NCBI GenBank assembly: GCA_020002185.1 | Contig: CM034544.1 | Location: 5,753,212 to 5,817,211, forward strand | Length of the DNA: 64,000 nt | Source: Paraescarpia echinospica | Taxonomy: Eukaryota > Annelida > Polychaeta > Sabellida > Siboglinidae | Direction of reading: 5' to 3' | In this document: one piece after another, positions 50,510 through 63,296 of the stretch | Position numbering within the stretch: the stretch's first letter is position 1 | Layout of the letters: every line of letters begins with the position of its first letter | Made by a program: the position numbers and the translations under genes | Notes under the pieces: generated by a model | What the model was told of the DNA's origin: nothing | Seen by the model: the letters and a program-made list of their open reading frames with translations, nothing else | Databases searched by the model: none

Positions 50510-51924
50510 ATGACCGCCTCCATGACTTCACAGTAGGCTTGTCAGATACACTGCCGACATCAGACTCAGACACATTTCTAACTTATCTAATGTTTGTCCA
50601 CGCATTAATTCAAGTGATTTTCAAGATTACAATGCTTAATATTACAATAGTATCAACATTACTATGCAATTCAATCAAATATCTTAAGTCGCAAGAACCC
50701 CAATACAAATGCCTTCTTCAGCTCCAGTGAAGGTCGCTGCCACGGCAACAGGGATTCGTGAGTATCTGATGTTGATTATCGCTTTCGTCTGTTTCCAATA
50801 ATGTATTTATACTGACTATTCAACTATATGCAAAAGAGACACACGCTTGCTTATCGTGAACAATAAAACATGTATTCCAGCTGACCCATTTGGTCGATGT
50901 CGCTGCCATGGCAACAGGTTTTCGTGAGTTCGGAGACTGCGCCGTCTTCACCGACCACGACAAGAACACTTGAGGTGAAGTGATGTCATCGGACACTCAG
51001 TTGGACTTCATTCTCAAAGCGCATGTCTCGCAATCGGAGAACTCTGCCCACATCCGCATCACTCTACAGGACGGCGACTGCAGCGATACAAATCAAGTGG
51101 TGGTATTTGTTTAACAAGTGACGTGTAGAATCGATTCGACGTATCCACACAACCAGCCCAACCCATATATTAACACACACACATACACACCAACACAGTC
51201 GCATACACACGTCCGCGCGCACGCACATGCACCCATGCACATACATCCACGCACGCATGCACGCACGCGTCGCGTGGCTAGAGTAACAGTAATGGTGCAG
51301 GTTACTACTATATAATGATAGCTTTGTTTTGGTGGCTTTCAAAGTATGCGTCGTATGCATTAGCAATTTAAAAAAAAAAGCGTCGTATACATTCGACATT
51401 TTGTATATTTTCTCTTTTGCTCTGGTTCTCCACTCCTCTCCCAATCCACCGAAACTGTATGACACCATGGAATTATATCCGCCGTTTGCCTCAAGATGGC
51501 GCCCTCGAACTTCATGTGACGAAGTCACGCGAAGACGGCCATTTTGAGGAAAAAAAACAATCAAACGTTGCCTAATTAGGAAATAAGAATCTTACAGTTT
51601 ATTATATTAATGTGTTGTTTCTTGCGAACGCTTGGTTTACGAGAAACAATGATAGTTAAATGTTGTCTTATTCTATAAAGACGGGTTTTTGCCGTTGTAC
51701 AGGTGCACGTGTTCATAGAGGAGAAGCCGCTCTGTGCCGGTCCGTTCAACGGCTAGTTCAAGCAGTGTCGGTTGACGGCGACTGAACGGCCTATTGAGGG
51801 CACCACCGTCTATTCCTTCACTTGTAGCTGCACAAAACGAGGCTGCCACTCAGTGACTGTGCGAATCTTCGGAAGGTACGGCTCCGTCAGGGCGCTGTGT
51901 GATGTCGAATTGGTGTTACCGTAA
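50510..51924 (+). pseudogene. Fucolectin-type lectin, copy 3 (disabled)
   Basis: Mirror copy of lectin copy 2. The first exon starts after ttcag at 50,509 (DRLHDFTVGLSDTLP) but is cut at about 50,575, where sequence homologous to the following intron begins; about 400 bp including the donor are gone. The next exon (from 50,881) has a one-base frame problem at its start and TGA at 50,971-50,973 in place of the Cys codon of NTC. The last exon (51,703-51,924, 222 bp) has TAG at 51,754-51,756 in place of a codon after FNG; the rest, up to CDVELVLP and TAA, is recognisable. Two stops plus a lost donor make it a clear pseudogene. Confidence 0.88.
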
Positions 51925-51944
51925 ATCGAAGACTTTATTCGGCT

Positions 51945-53209
51945 GCAATCTCGTCTCCATGTTACGGCTTCCCATGGTGAAGTAACTTATATTGGACCAT
52001 ATCATCAATGTGTATACAACTAAATACGCAATATTGGCCAGTTGTCGCAAACTTTATTTTAGCGCCCGTGGCTTACAACTAGCTGCGCGACATTTATACT
52101 TACAGCTTCGTCAAGTATGTCTACTGCCAAAGAATATTCAAGAGCATTTTGTGTTGAGTTTCAACGGGAATGAAAGGCATTTTGGGATAGGTTATGCACG
52201 GAAAACTAACAATTTATAACTTCAGTCACGTGTTCAGTGTATTTGGTGTATCAAAGAAACATTGCCGAACACACAGCTACTGAATAGGTTGAACCGCGTC
52301 ATTGCTGACACGATATGAAGTAATTAATTATGTGTACTTTCTGTAGACGTCACACATAACAGTGTGCATGCGTTATCTGTTTAGACAAAATGATGAGCTG
52401 TAATGGATAGTTCGATTCTAATGCATGTGACAACTAAACTATTTAAGAACAAGCTGGAAACAGTTTCCAATATCTAATACATGGACCAATTGCATGGCAA
52501 CCACAGAAAGGCCATACCGTACCGGTGAGCGAATGTACATCGGTACTTGATCTGGGCATTCAATTAGGCTGACCATCTGGTGTCGCCATCTGGCGTGTGG
52601 TTTATGGTTTGCCTAGTTGGCTCGGCTGAAGGCAATTCTTTGAGAAATTTAATCTATTTATAATGTACACAATTATTCAGTAATCATGGTGTGGTAATAT
52701 GACAAATTCATGTTATTATATGCATTTGTTTTATTAGTCATGTTTTATTAATCACAAATGACCACGAATTTACATTGATAGCATAACGCCTCGTCATAGG
52801 CGTCGTATCCACCCGGAATCGATATTAATGCATTCGTGGCCAGACCGGCACGGGCCACGTACGATTAAGACCCAATACCGTATAGTCGTCAAAAGCAGCC
52901 CTCGTGTGACTGTCTTGAGGACATCAGACGTTAATTAACCATTGTGAAACTGTAAAGACCATAACCTGTAACTCAGAATAATGTTGATCGGATGTAGATC
53001 CTATAGCTATTTCCTACCCAGAATTTCTATGTGAAAACGCTTATTCAGGCACAACGCTTTAGTTGAAATGCCCAGAGGTTGTATGTTCGGGACAATATGT
53101 AGGCCAAGGGCGTAATCAAATCACGCATTGCTGTATGATCCATATGAAATTGCAGGCCTATGTCCTTGGGTACTATGGGCGGAATGTCACCGCGACAAAA
53201 TATCAAATA
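51945..53209. other. Duplicated non-coding segment, right arm
   Basis: Mirror of 30,971-32,214. It lacks the 650-bp insertion found in the left arm. No conserved frame. Confidence 0.6.
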
Positions 53210-53870
53210 GCCTCCCTCCCCCTGCCACCCCCCGCAATTAGATGTTGTCGCATATGACGTGAGAACGTCATATGCGACAACATCTAATTGCCTCCCACCC
53301 CTTCCACCTCTCGTCTTCCCACGTCATGTACGACAACATCTAAAAGCATCCCTCACCCTCCCATCCCCCGCTTTCCCACGTCATGTACGAGAGCATCTAA
53401 TAACTTCCCTCCCCCTCCCACCCCTCGTTATCTCACGTCATGTAAGACAGCATCTAATAGTCTCCCTCCCCCTCCCACCCCTCGTTTTCTCACGTCATGT
53501 AAGACAGCATCTAATAACCTCCCTGGCCCTCCCACCCCTCGTTTTCTCACGTCATGTAAGACAGCATCTAAGAGCTTCCCTCCCCCTCCCACCCCTCGTT
53601 ATCCCACGTCATGTACGACATCATCTAATAGCCTCCCTCCCCTCCCACCCCTCAGTAACTCACGTCATGTACGACATCAAACACGGGTTTATTGCGACTC
53701 CTGAAAACATATGGAACGTCACCACAAACAATCTCCAACAACACGTCCACCCTCCGCCATCTCGCCAGTCCGATAGATAGGAACTGAGATTTCGGCTGAA
53801 ACGTTTACACTTGACACCAAAGCCTCCCTCCCCCTCCCACCCCTCAGTATCCCACGTCATGTACGACAGC
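53210..53870. repeat. About 59-bp minisatellite, eight to nine units (right arm)
   Basis: Units contain tcacgtcatgtacgacagca and ctccctccccctcccacccc. An internal duplication of the flank (cacgggtttattgcgactcc) occurs at 53,681 and, with one difference, at 53,874. The left arm has fewer units. Pro-rich readings across it are artefacts. Confidence 0.85.
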
Positions 53871-54339
53871 AAACACGGATTTATTGCGACTCCTGAAAAC
53901 ATGGAACGTCATCACAAACAATCTCCAGCAACACCCCCGCCCTCCGATATCTCGTCTTCGATACCAGTCGATAGATAGGAACTGAGATTTCGGCTGAAAC
54001 GTTTACACTTGACACCAAAATGTTTTCAAAAGGCAGTAACAAAAGCATCCATGCTACAGGCCTGTAATATACAGGGAGATACCTTTTTGGAAACCCACAA
54101 ATATTTAAATTCTACCTATGCACCTTTAGGTTAAATCCACGTTTTCATGTCGACATTGTTATGTATGTATCCTGGTGGCGAGGACTGCTGCTGACTCCAT
54201 TCCAACTGTTAGTCTTAACATATACGCGGGATACGCAAAATAGCTGCTATATACACCATAATACGGCGAAGAGAATTTTTTGGGCAACGAGCTGGAAAGG
54301 GCAAGACCTGATGGTGGAGACAATGAAGAGTCAGTGGAA

Positions 54340-55560
54340 GATGGCAAGCCCAGTAACAGCAGCGGGAGATGGCCAGCCCAGTAACAGCAGCGGAAGATGG
54401 CAAGCCCAGTAACAGCAGCGGTAGATGGCAAGCCCAGTAACAGCAGCGGAAGATGGCAAGCCCAGTAACAGCAGCGGAAGATGGCAAGCCCAGTAACAGC
54501 AGCGGAAGATGGCAAGCCCAGTAACAGCAGCGGAAGATGGCAAGCCCAGTAACAGCAGCGGAAGATGGCAAGCCCAGTAACAACAGCGGAAGATGGCAAA
54601 CCCAGTAACAGCAGCGGAGATGGCAAGCCCAGTGGCGGAAGATGGCAAGCCCAGTAACAGCAGCGGAAGATGGCAAGCCCAGTAACAGCAGCGGAAGATG
54701 GCAAGCCCAGTAACAACAGCGGAAGATGGCAAGCCCAGTAACAGCAGCGGAAGATGGCAAGCCCAGTAACAGCAGCGGTAGATGGCAAGCCCAGTAACAG
54801 CAGCGGAAGATGGCAAGCTCAGTAACAGCAGCGGAAGATGGCAAGCCCAGTAACAGCAGCGGAAGATGGCAAGCCCAGTAACAGCAGCGGAAGATGGCAA
54901 GCCCAGTAAAAGCAGCGGAAGATGGCAAGCCCAATAACAGCAGGAGAAGACGAGCCGGTAACAGCAGCGGGAGATGGCAAGCCCAGTAACAGCAGCAAGC
55001 AACCAACAGCGAAGATGGCCCAACAACAGCAGACGGCAGCCAGCCATGGCCAGCCCAGTAACAGCAGCGGGAGATGGCCAGCCCAGTAACAGCAGCGGAA
55101 GATGGCAAGCCCAGTAACAGCAGCGGAAGATGGCAAGCCCAGTAACAGCAGCGGAAGATGGCAAGCCCAGTAACAGCAGCGGAAGATGGCATGCCCAATA
55201 ACAGCAGGAGAAGACGAGCCGGTAACAGCAGCGGGAGATGGCAAGCCCAGTAACAGCAGCGGAAGATGGCAAGCCCAGTAACAGCAGCGGAAGATGGCAA
55301 GCCCAGTAACAGCAGCGGGAGATGGCAAGCCCAGTAACACCAGCGGTAGATGGCAAGCCCAACAACAGCAACGGAAGATGGCCAGCCCAGTAACAGCAGC
55401 GGGAGATGGCCAGCCCAGTAACAGCAGCGGGAGATGGCAAGCCGTGTAACAGCAGCAGAAGATGGCAAGACCAGTAACAGCAGCGGGATATGCAAAGACC
55501 AGTAACAGCAGCGGAAAACGGCAAGCCCAGTAACAGCAGCGGGAGATGGCGAGCCAAGTA
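54340..55560 (+). repeat. 28-bp minisatellite, about 40 monomers (right arm)
   Basis: Units read ggcaagcccagtaacagcag plus cggaagat, with variants gggagat, ggtagat and aacaac. An irregular insert (ggagaagacgagccggtaac) occurs twice, at 54,942 and 55,208, showing a larger internal duplication. There is no regular dimer structure, unlike the left arm. Reverse-strand readings of about 450 codons are artefacts. Confidence 0.95.
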
Positions 55561-55614
55561 ACAACGATAACGGGGGTCTCCAATACTCGGCAATACATCG
55601 AGGAACCGGCGCAC

Positions 55615-56240
55615 CCCGCAGACAACATGACCAGAGTTCTGCGCACGCGACTGGAGGAGCGTTGTAATGACTGACACGGATTCGTCACCTTAATTCCATG
55701 AGATTGCCGTGCGTGTCGCAGAGGGGGTGGACAGTAAAGGTCTTTAGCTCGAGCGCGTTGCTTCATGAGCAGTGTGTTCTCCTCAAACATGTGGTTTTTG
55801 TCAACGACTGAAACTATGACGTACAGGACCTGACGATAGTTAGCCATGGCGAGCGAATCTGCTTTGCTCAACATCGCCATAGATCTGGCATTTCGAGAAC
55901 TCCACTCCGACATCAACCGCAACATTTTCAACAGCGAGATGACACGTGTTCTAGCGTTGTTGCCCACTCTCTCCGCTGTCACAGAGTTGCTGAAAAGAGG
56001 TAAGTTTGCAAAGTACCTGCCGTTCTACACGAGAGTGGTGGATCTTTTAATGTGTCTGGCAACCACGACATATCCCACAGATACGCCGTTTTTATGGCGT
56101 CCTCGCACCAAGTCAAAATTCCGAACTACCTCACGGCGCCTGGATAATCGAGGCTAGTGTGAACGGCACGGAGAAAAATGTCTATAACCTACAGTATTTT
56201 CACCAATGTCAACAAGAGGCAAGGATGCTTCCTGGGTTGA
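55615..56240 (+). pseudogene. Unrecognised conserved ORF block, copy c
   Basis: Close to copy a, in the same orientation. The frame from 55,846 reads MASESALLNIAIDLAFRE and continues open to 56,157 (KYLPFYTRVVDLLMCLATTT). Preceded by NMTRVLRTRLEERCND and a stop near 55,672. Function unknown; likely part of the repeated block. Confidence 0.35.
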
Positions 56241-58414
56241 TTGAATTGACAATAAACATTACTATCTGCACATAACATCAAGTGTACGACTGAACGTTAG
56301 TAATTTTAAGTCATCAATTTCTCTGAACTACAGTGCCTTTAGCAGCAAGTAGACAAGGAAATATTTTCTTTGCGACTATTGCAATGTCTAATACAGTTCA
56401 ACTTGGTGATATCGTGTCCATTCGCCAGATGGCGTGAGCATGTCGAAAATCAACGCCAACGTTACATGTGATGTAATACGTTCAACACATTTTCATAGTT
56501 GTTTACGTGTGACGTATGCTGCCCTATCCGGATTTCAATATTTCCAACGGACAATACGACGTGAACACCATTTTGGCGTTAATTCTCATTCATGGTTGGT
56601 TTCGAAGATAATATGGCGTATTCCGAGCAGCCTGCAGGCACACCCCGCTCATTAATTGCAGTGTGGCTGAATGCTTCCTAAAGTGTACAGCGCTTTGTGC
56701 AGTCCTAAGGATTTGACATTTCGTTATATAAAAACTTTTTTGTAAACTTTCCATTCCAGCGTCTGGTGTTGTCGCTATGTAGCTGTCCCTCCTCTAATGT
56801 TACTGCACTGCCCAACATGTAATATAATATTATAAATGTTTTCTTTTCAGCTGCCCTTTCCCTTATTGTGTGTTGTCAACCTTCAAGAGTTTTGTATTCT
56901 GTACATTTATTCTCATATTCAGGTCTGTCGACACAGGTCATTGTGTGTTGGTAAATAAAGGCACTAGTATATCAGACATTTAATAATTCAATACAAAATG
57001 AAGAACTTTTAATTACACTACTCTATCTGAAGCTGAGCCCTAATAAAAGGTGACGTACAATTTTACTCCTGACTTACAAACACATTATTCTATGAAATTG
57101 TAATATTACAGTTATTAAACATCTTGATAAATCAATGATAATCACAATCAAAATAACAACGACACGTTGGTGCTCAACAATGTATTCAAACGAGCGTAAT
57201 AATTGTATTCGATAAGCAATTGTGTTACTAGTCTACGTTCATATGAACTTAGTTAAGTATATCCTGTGGGGCGCACAGTGTGAATTGTCCGTATAATTAA
57301 AAACAAAATACTTTCCTGCTTTCGTAAACCCCGCAAGAAAGGGACAGTAACAAGTGAAAAGCTGTCAAATATTTTAATCACACAACGATCTGCTTTTGCG
57401 CACGAGGGTATATTTGCAATCTGCTGATGGGTACGCAGTGTGCTGATGGGTACGCAATGTGCAGACCTTCGAGTATCCGAGGACTGCACAGCACAATCCG
57501 ACGCATTCTGCACATTGCTAAGATCCAGCAACTGCACCCAACATTGAAAACGACGTGTCACGAACGCTGATCTAGTTATCACAATTGTGTAGTTTGTGTC
57601 ATTCATAACGCCTTAACTCTTTCCTTTCAGAGACCTTGTCTACCAATGTTAGTGTACTACTACCGCATGGCATGATGTCACGGCGTTTTCTCTCCATTTA
57701 AATATTATATCCATAGGCGCCTAGGAACAAAACAATGCGATCACAACGAGAGTCACCTAATTTCTGCGCGGTTAGTGTTATATTATGCACGAGAGACGCT
57801 ACGGTTTATTTCGGTAGACACTATTGCAACATTTCCACGCTGACAAGAGGACATTCATTGTTATTCAATATATCACAGTTCGCGCTTGAACAGAAACTAA
57901 ACATGCACAAACAAATTATAATTATATGACAATGCCACGTCACGGCTAAATCTGCGAAAACTTGTGATGTATATATAAGTATAATATATATGGTTACAGG
58001 CTCGTTGTTCGACCCACACAAAAATCCGTAGGTTTGAATCTCGCGAGGTCTAGCCGCTGATTTCTGTGTATGACTTACGAGAATTGAGCGTGACTTCCCA
58101 AGGCAATTACGTCACGTGCATCAACATATCTTTTTCATTTCTTAACGTTGTTACCAAACCTTTCGCGCGGCGCTGTGTTTTCGTACAGAAACTATAATTA
58201 TTTCACTAAAACCAACTTTTCTTACAATTTATTTGCATAACATGAGACAAATAAGTGATTAAGGAGTTGCAATATGAATATCTTTCGCAAATCTTTCTTC
58301 AGATTTTTTAGGAAAACGGCATATTTATAATATTGGAACGATCGTCGAACAGACCATGTTATAACTTGAGAAAGCATGCACATTAGTCCTGCATCATCTA
58401 ACTTAACAAGATTT
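56241..58414. other. Duplicated non-coding segment, right arm
   Basis: Mirror of 25,876-28,009. Contains the counterpart of the short reading at 26,669 (here 57,606-57,253, longer). No gene proposed. Confidence 0.6.
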
Positions 58415-60482
58415 AACAAGATTTAACAAGATTGCCATCCAGAGAATTAACTCTAGATGGCAGGTGGACAAGGAAGCCCTTTGGCTTATCGAGAGTACAA
58501 CCCTTTTATCTACATATATCCAGCCCTTCTGAGGTATGTGTCGATTTTATTTTTAAACATATTCACACTACTAGCACCCACACAATCATCAGATAATCTG
58601 TTCCATTCATTCACAGTCCTTTGTGAAAATTAGAACTTTCTCACGTCTAATCTACACTGCTCCTTTACTAATGTAACTTCATGTCCTCTAGTCTTTCTAT
58701 CTTTCTTAACTGAAAAAAACATATTTCTATCAATATTTTCATAACCATTCAATATTTTAAACACTTCTATCTGATCTCCTCTCAATCTCCTGGTCTCTAG
58801 TGTTGTTAAACCACATTCTTTTAGGCGTTTTTCATAACTAAGATCCCTCAATTTTGGTATCATTTTAGTCGCTTTCCTCTGTACTCTTTCTAGCATATCT
58901 ATGTCCTTCTTGCGGTATGGCCTCCACGCTTGTATACAATATTCTAAATGAGGCCTAACTATTGTTTTGTACAGCGGTAGTATTAGTTCTTTTTCTTTAT
59001 ATGCTATATTTCGCCTAATCAATCCAAGGATTTGATTTCCCTTTGAAGCTGCAATTCCACACTGCTCTGAAACCTTCATGTCAGCACTAATTGTCAGCCC
59101 TAAGTCTTTTTTCTTTTACAGTAGTACTTAGTACAGTTCCCCCCATTGTATATTCTACATATTCGTTCCCATGTCCTGTGTGAAGGCATTTACATTTCCC
59201 AAAATTGAACAACATTTGCCACTTTTCAGACCATTTGATCAACCTGTCAAGATCATCTTGTAAATGCTGTCTATCCCCATCACTTTTAATCCTTCTAAAC
59301 ACTTTTGTATCATCTGCAAATTTCAACACCTTGCTAGCTATATCATCGTCCAAATCGTTTATATATATTAAGAATAATATAGGTCCCAGTACTGATCCCT
59401 GTGGAACCCCACTCAAAACTGATTTCCAGTTTGAAGCCTCCCCATCAACAACTACCCGTTGTCTTCTGTCAATCAGCCATTTTTCTATTCAGTTAATTAT
59501 ACCATTTCCTATGCCATGGGCCTTTAGTTTAAGCAGTAATCTTTGATGTGGCACTTTGTCGAAAGCTTTTTGAAAATCTAAGTAGATGATATCTACTGGT
59601 GATCCATCATTTACCCACTTAGTGATATCTTCCAAAAAACATAACATATTTGTTAAGCATGACCTCGCTTTTAGAAACCCATGTTGAGATGGGTTTATCA
59701 AGTTATGTTTAACAAGAACATCCACCATGTGATCTTTAATTAGTCTTTCTAATAATTTACAAATCACCGATGTTAAACTAACTGGTCTATAATTATTTGA
59801 CTTGTTTCTCGAACCTTTTTTAAATAACGGTATAATGTTTGCTTCTTTCCATTCTAAAGGAACCACTCCCTCTTCTAATGACATGTTGAAAACTGTTGCA
59901 AGCGGTATGCTAATTTGTTCTACAATTTCCAATAGTAGTTTGGGTGGAATACCATCCACTCCAGGTGATTATTTTCCTTCATAGCCCTAATTTTCTTAGC
60001 TACCATTTCTGGGGTTACAATTAACTGTCTTAAATAGTCTGATTCTGCCCCCTTGAACTTAGCCTCTGGGACTGGCAGTGAACTAGTGTCTTCTCTGGTA
60101 AACACTGAACTAAAATACTCATTTAGGTCTTCTGCCATTAAGAATCCTTCTGATATTATATTTCCAGCACTATCTTCTAGAGGACCGACCTTATCCTGAA
60201 CGTTCTGTTTGCTTCGAACATACGCATAAAAACTCTTGCTGTCATGTTTTATATTACAAGCTAATTTATGTTCATAGCTTCTCTTTGAATTTCTAATTTC
60301 AGCTGTAGCTTGGTATAGTGCTTCTTTATAAATGTTGTAGTCTTCGTCATTTCCAGTATGTCTATATGACTTCCACATCATTTGTTTATACTTAATTTTT
60401 CTAATGGCTTCTTTCGATAAGTATTTCTTTCTGGTCCGTTTCCCTTGTTTTTTGAAGGGAACAAATTTATCTACGATGCACT
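58415..60482 (-). pseudogene. Retrotransposon family R1, copy 3, inserted downstream of lectin copy 4
   Basis: In reverse it begins near CIVDKFVPFKKQGKRTRKKY (60,482) and ends at 58,415 with three ttaaatcttg-type repeats. It covers the linker, reverse transcriptase and C-terminal domain, but no endonuclease, so it is 5'-truncated. Frameshifts lie near 59,955 (before GVDGIPPKLLLEI) and 59,100 (after STTVKEK), and a stop replaces Trp near 59,488 (INW). Catalytic FADDTK is intact. The flanks match 25,868-25,890 of the uninterrupted mirrored copy. The target duplication is about aagttaga, seen at both ends (near 60,490 and 58,398-58,405). Confidence 0.9.
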
Positions 60483-60559
60483 CTAACTTACTGACGTTTC
60501 CAATGACTAGTTTGATACGCGTCATGTCTGAAGTGCCCCATATGTGTTTATCTGTGCAG

Positions 60560-62513
60560 CTATGGTAACACAAGTTCCACTTCACACAACGATCTGACAG
60601 GTCCATATCGTCCAAAGATGCGGACAAACACAAAATCACAGCCTCTTTTCGAGCAGCCGCAACAGAACGAGCAGACGGTGGCGCCCTCTGCTGACTGTTC
60701 GGTGTTCGTCAGCTCACACCGCAAGAAGATGCCATCGAACGGGCCGGCGTTGGTCGATTTCTCCAGTGAGTAGGCGTGGACCTAAATATGTAAAAATATA
60801 CACTGTAAATATAGAAGCAATGATAAGTATAATGAATGCAAAAAATCAAGTAACATTTACGATAAGTTAAATAAAAGTCCAACCGCTGATCCAAATTGTA
60901 ATTATGATATAATATATGAAGAAATTACCCGTGCTAAAAATAAATACATGCCAAGCAAATTAGTAAAATTTCAGAAATACAAGCATAAGACTTGGATCAC
61001 TCAGGATTTGTTAATACCAATTAGATATCGAGACAAAATGTATAAACAGTTAAAATGAACAAATCCCTGTTAACAAATTATGAAACTATTAAAATTAATT
61101 AAAAAACTTATAACGCGATATTAAAGAAAACATTCGGGCAACTAAACAAATGTATTTTGAATCCCGTTTCCCTCTTTTTAAAAATGATATATGAAATACC
61201 TGGAAAACAATAAATTAATGTCTCTAAAAAAACAGACTAAAACAATTTTCCCAACTTATTTTGAAGACATCGTCACACAAATGACAAACAAACAAATAAG
61301 TTCAAATAAATTTAATAATTATTTCACAAATATAGCTCAGACTATTGTAAATTATATCAAATATGAAGGTACCAAAGATTGTAGTTACTATCTAAATATA
61401 CAAATAAACTCATCTTTTACAATTGAAAATGTAGATGAAGAAATAGTAAAGAAAATAATACAGGATCTACCCACAAAAATAGTTGAGGTTTCGATGATAT
61501 CTTTTCAAAATTGTTAAAAAATAATTGAACCTGCAATAATAAAGTCATTGACTATGTTACTAAATACTGGGATTTTTTCAGATAAACTTAAAGTTCCCAA
61601 AAGTAATTCCAGTATTTAAAAAAGAAGATCCCACGTTATTTAAAAACTATAGGCCTATTTCTCTACTCCCAACAACATCAAAAGTACTAGAGAAAATTAT
61701 CTTTACTCAGTTATCGTCGTACTTTAATGAAGCTAACCTTCTGTTCGATAATCAATATAGTTTTAGACCTAAACACTCCACTGAGTATGCAGCGCTTGAA
61801 TTGGTAGAGAGAATTATAATTAAAATAGATAATATCAGCATTGAACGAGTGGATGAATTTTATTTTCTAGGCTTATCTCTGGACACAAATCTAACATGAA
61901 AAAAACATTTACACAAAATTGCAAATAAATTTTATAAAACTACGGTTATATTAAACAAATTTAAGAATGTACTACCATTACAAAAAAAGACACTTTTATA
62001 CAATTCTCTAATATTATCACATCTTAATTATTGTATTTTGCTTGGGGATTAAAAGGCAGTCGAATAATGAGAATTCAAAAAGAGCAGTTCGAATAATAAC
62101 ATTGAACATGTATAATTCACATACTAAACCCCTTTTTAAAAAACTTGAAATACTGAAAATAGACGACCAGTTAAAGTTACAAGAACTGAAATTTTACTAT
62201 AAATACAGTCGTGGCAATTTGCCTGTTTTTTTTATTAAACTGGATAATTATCCGAAATTATAATATACGCAGTCATAATATCCGCAATGTTACACATTTA
62301 CATACATCTAGGACAAGACATGAATTTGCAAAAAAATGCTTATAATACAATTTGCCTCGCGTTGTAAATTATACTCCAGAATTAGAATTAGTAAACTTTA
62401 CGTGGGTTTGCGTTTTATTAAAACAAATCAACTCTTACAAAAAAATGAAAACGCATGTACACAATCAAATTGTTACCTATGTCAGTTTAATCTCCAAAAC
62501 TAATAAAACACAC

Positions 62514-62553
<40 letters not shown>

Positions 62554-63265
62554 ATAGATGTATAGATATTCTATACATACACGTATTTAGGAATCTTCAC
62601 TTAAATATTTCTACTTGTACTATAAAAAGCATACCACTACGTACACTTCAGATACAGCTGCATTTATAAAGAGTTAGACACCGTATTTAAAAAAATCTAT
62701 ATATAATAGATTCATATGAAGAAAGGCCAATTACATTTATTATACTATGAGTGACTCCTGTGATAGCGACACGTTTTGTCTTATCAGGAGTCACTGACCC
62801 CATTTTACTGTTCTTTTTTATTACATTGATTTTAATTAGTTATAATTAAGTTGTTTACTAATAGTTGAAGTACACGACATTGTGACTATACTTGTACTCT
62901 TTGGGGTCAAAATAAACATCTTGTTCTTGTTCTTGTAACACTAAGAAATACTTTCAAATAAATGAACAGTGTATTAAAGTATACATATATAGGTCAACAT
63001 CTCAAACAATAATATGTCCGCCCGCCCACACACATATATATGTTAAGCTTTCAATAAAAAATCACCTGTTTGTTGTCGCTGCAGTCGCTGTCCCGTAGAG
63101 TGATGCGGACGTGGGCAGAGTTCTCCGATTGCGTGACATTCGCTTTGAGAATAAAGTCCAACGGAGTGTCCGCTGACGTTACTTCCATGCATGTGGTGTT
63201 GTCATTGTCGGTGAAAACGGCGCAGTCTCCGAACTCACGAAACCCTGTTGCCATGGCAGCGACCG
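60560..63265 (-). CDS. Fucolectin-type lectin, copy 4 (last two exons in window)
   Basis: Mirror copy of lectin copy 1. Reverse-strand exons are 63,265-63,066 (AVAAMATGFREFGDCAVFTD to DCSDNKQ, donor gtgatt) and 60,781-60,560 (VHAYSLEKSTNAGPFDGIFL to LCEVELVLP, TAG). Phases match copy 1 and no stop interrupts them; the first is two codons shorter at its start. The 5' exons would lie beyond 64,000, since 63,300-64,000 matches intron 3 of copy 1. The intron between these exons carries a 2.15-kb retrotransposon placed directly at the acceptor; an AG is still present (catatttag). Whether it splices is unknown. Confidence 0.7.
60784..62938 (+). pseudogene. Retrotransposon family D with the catalytic core deleted, in the last intron of lectin copy 4
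   Basis: Forward readings in changing frames give NYFTNIAQTIVNYIK, a KNYRPISLLPTTSKVLEKII segment (about 61,640-61,700), NQYSFRPKHSTEYAALELVE, then directly VDEFYFLGLSLDTNLTW and the C-terminal HLNYCILLWGLKGS region. The whole palm with D-x-x-x-A-F-D, the GVPQGS box and the xADD box is missing between about 61,830 and 61,850, so it is catalytically dead. A (TA)n tract lies at 62,517-62,550. A hairpin with an 11-bp perfect stem (agtgactcctg/caggagtcact) is at 62,750-62,795. The end is a ttcttg repeat at 62,920-62,937. Confidence 0.75.
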
Positions 63266-63296
63266 CTGAATGAAGTTGAGATATTTCCAATGTCAA

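Noticed and set aside
53259..53780. Pro-rich readings of 138-173 codons
   Set aside because: Produced by the 59-bp minisatellite.
54215..55677. 449- and 448-codon readings on the reverse strand
   Set aside because: Same 28-bp satellite as above.
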